Shown here piece by piece: positions 63,741 to 64,000 of a DNA stretch of 64,000 bases. The position numbers were made by a program, and so were the translations under genes. Origin of the DNA: Nocardiopsis sp. TSRI0078 (lineage in GTDB: Bacteria > Actinomycetota > Actinomycetes > Streptosporangiales > Streptosporangiaceae); contig NZ_LWLB01000032.1 of the NCBI RefSeq assembly GCF_001905145.1, positions 284,622 to 348,621 on the forward strand. The letters run 5' to 3'. Position 1 is the first letter of the stretch; each line of letters begins with the position of its first letter. The notes under the pieces are model-generated. The model worked only from the letters and a program-made list of their open reading frames with translations. It searched no databases and was not told the DNA's origin.

Positions 63741-64000
63741 ATGAGTCGCACCGGACGCGTCGAGCGCGCCACCAAGGAAACCAAGGTCCTGGTCGAGATC
63801 GACCTGGACGGCACCGGCGTCTCCGACGTCTCCACCGGCGTCGGCTTCTTCGACCACATGCTCGACCAGCTCTCCAAGCACGGCCTGTTCGACCTCACCG
63901 TGCGCACCGAGGGCGACCTGCACATCGACTCCCACCACACCATGGAGGACACCGCCCTGGCCCTGGGCGCCGCCTTCCGCGAGGCCCTGGGAGACAAGCG
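63741..64000 (+). CDS. hisB: Imidazoleglycerol-phosphate dehydratase, 5' part
   Basis: Only the first 86 codons are in the window. They encode [39 protein letters not shown] and a metal-binding [19 protein letters not shown], which are diagnostic of the HisB dehydratase that makes imidazole-acetol phosphate. There is no HAD phosphatase domain before it, so this is the monofunctional type. The ATG has GAGG about 6 bases upstream. The gene runs off the right edge in frame. Confidence 0.95.
   Translation, partial: MSRTGRVERATKETKVLVEIDLDGTGVSDVSTGVGFFDHMLDQLSKHGLFDLTVRTEGDLHIDSHHTMEDTALALGAAFREALGDK

Overview
The window is 64 kb of very GC-rich DNA with almost exclusive G/C at third codon positions, many GTG starts, 4-bp start/stop overlaps inside operons, and actinobacterial marker genes (class I DnaE1 with an intact PHP domain, F420 enzymes, NsrR-type Rrf2 regulator, DtxR-like iron boxes, MapB-like methionine aminopeptidase). 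It is chromosomal DNA of a filamentous actinomycete. The gene content fits Nocardiopsis or a relative, but that genus call is inference. I see no rRNA, tRNA, CRISPR array, insertion sequence or prophage.

Region 1 (1-17.6 kb) is a nucleoside salvage and catabolism block. It holds a probable deoC tail, two aldehyde dehydrogenase genes (the second a catalytic-site-less pseudoenzyme), purine nucleoside phosphorylase and a phosphohexomutase. Further on come a Bmp-type nucleoside ABC transporter (binding protein, double ATPase, two permeases), cytidine deaminase and thymidine phosphorylase. It is split by an Lrp regulator divergent from a 2-oxoacid dehydrogenase operon. In that operon the E2 appears to be two separate proteins: a free lipoyl domain and an alpha/beta hydrolase.

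Region 2 (17.6-31.1 kb) has an orphan type 1 periplasmic-binding-like protein and two paralogous small membrane proteins. It continues with an AtuA / acyl-CoA carboxylase / acyl-CoA dehydrogenase / TetR operon for methyl-branched acyl-CoA breakdown, then a sugar MFS transporter followed by a family 1 beta-glucosidase whose start carries an apparent frameshift.

Region 3 (31.1-41.2 kb) holds an acyl-CoA oxidase-like enzyme, a pyruvyltransferase-like protein, and a divergent XRE regulator / methionine aminopeptidase pair with interleaved promoters around a palindrome. Three peptidases likely acting on peptidoglycan-derived peptides (LdcA, M20, DppA), a second methionine aminopeptidase and an F420:NADP oxidoreductase follow.

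Region 4 (41.3-43.8 kb) is an accessory secreted-protein cassette: two paralogous Cys-containing exported proteins of unknown function and a beta-gamma-crystallin-like exported protein. Upstream is an unusual lower-GC3 intergenic stretch.

Region 5 (43.8-64 kb) is mostly core. It has an F420-dependent oxidoreductase, panB, a DHA2 efflux pump, nsrR-hmp with a clear NsrR operator, dnaE, a PadR regulator and a DinB tandem duplication. After these come an acyl-CoA synthetase, YbaK, a LON-substrate-domain protein, a ferritin with iron boxes, and the start of the his operon (hisD, hisC, hisB truncated at the window edge). A theme across the window is leaderless expression: about ten genes have a TANNNT-like -10 box ending 6-7 nt before the start codon.
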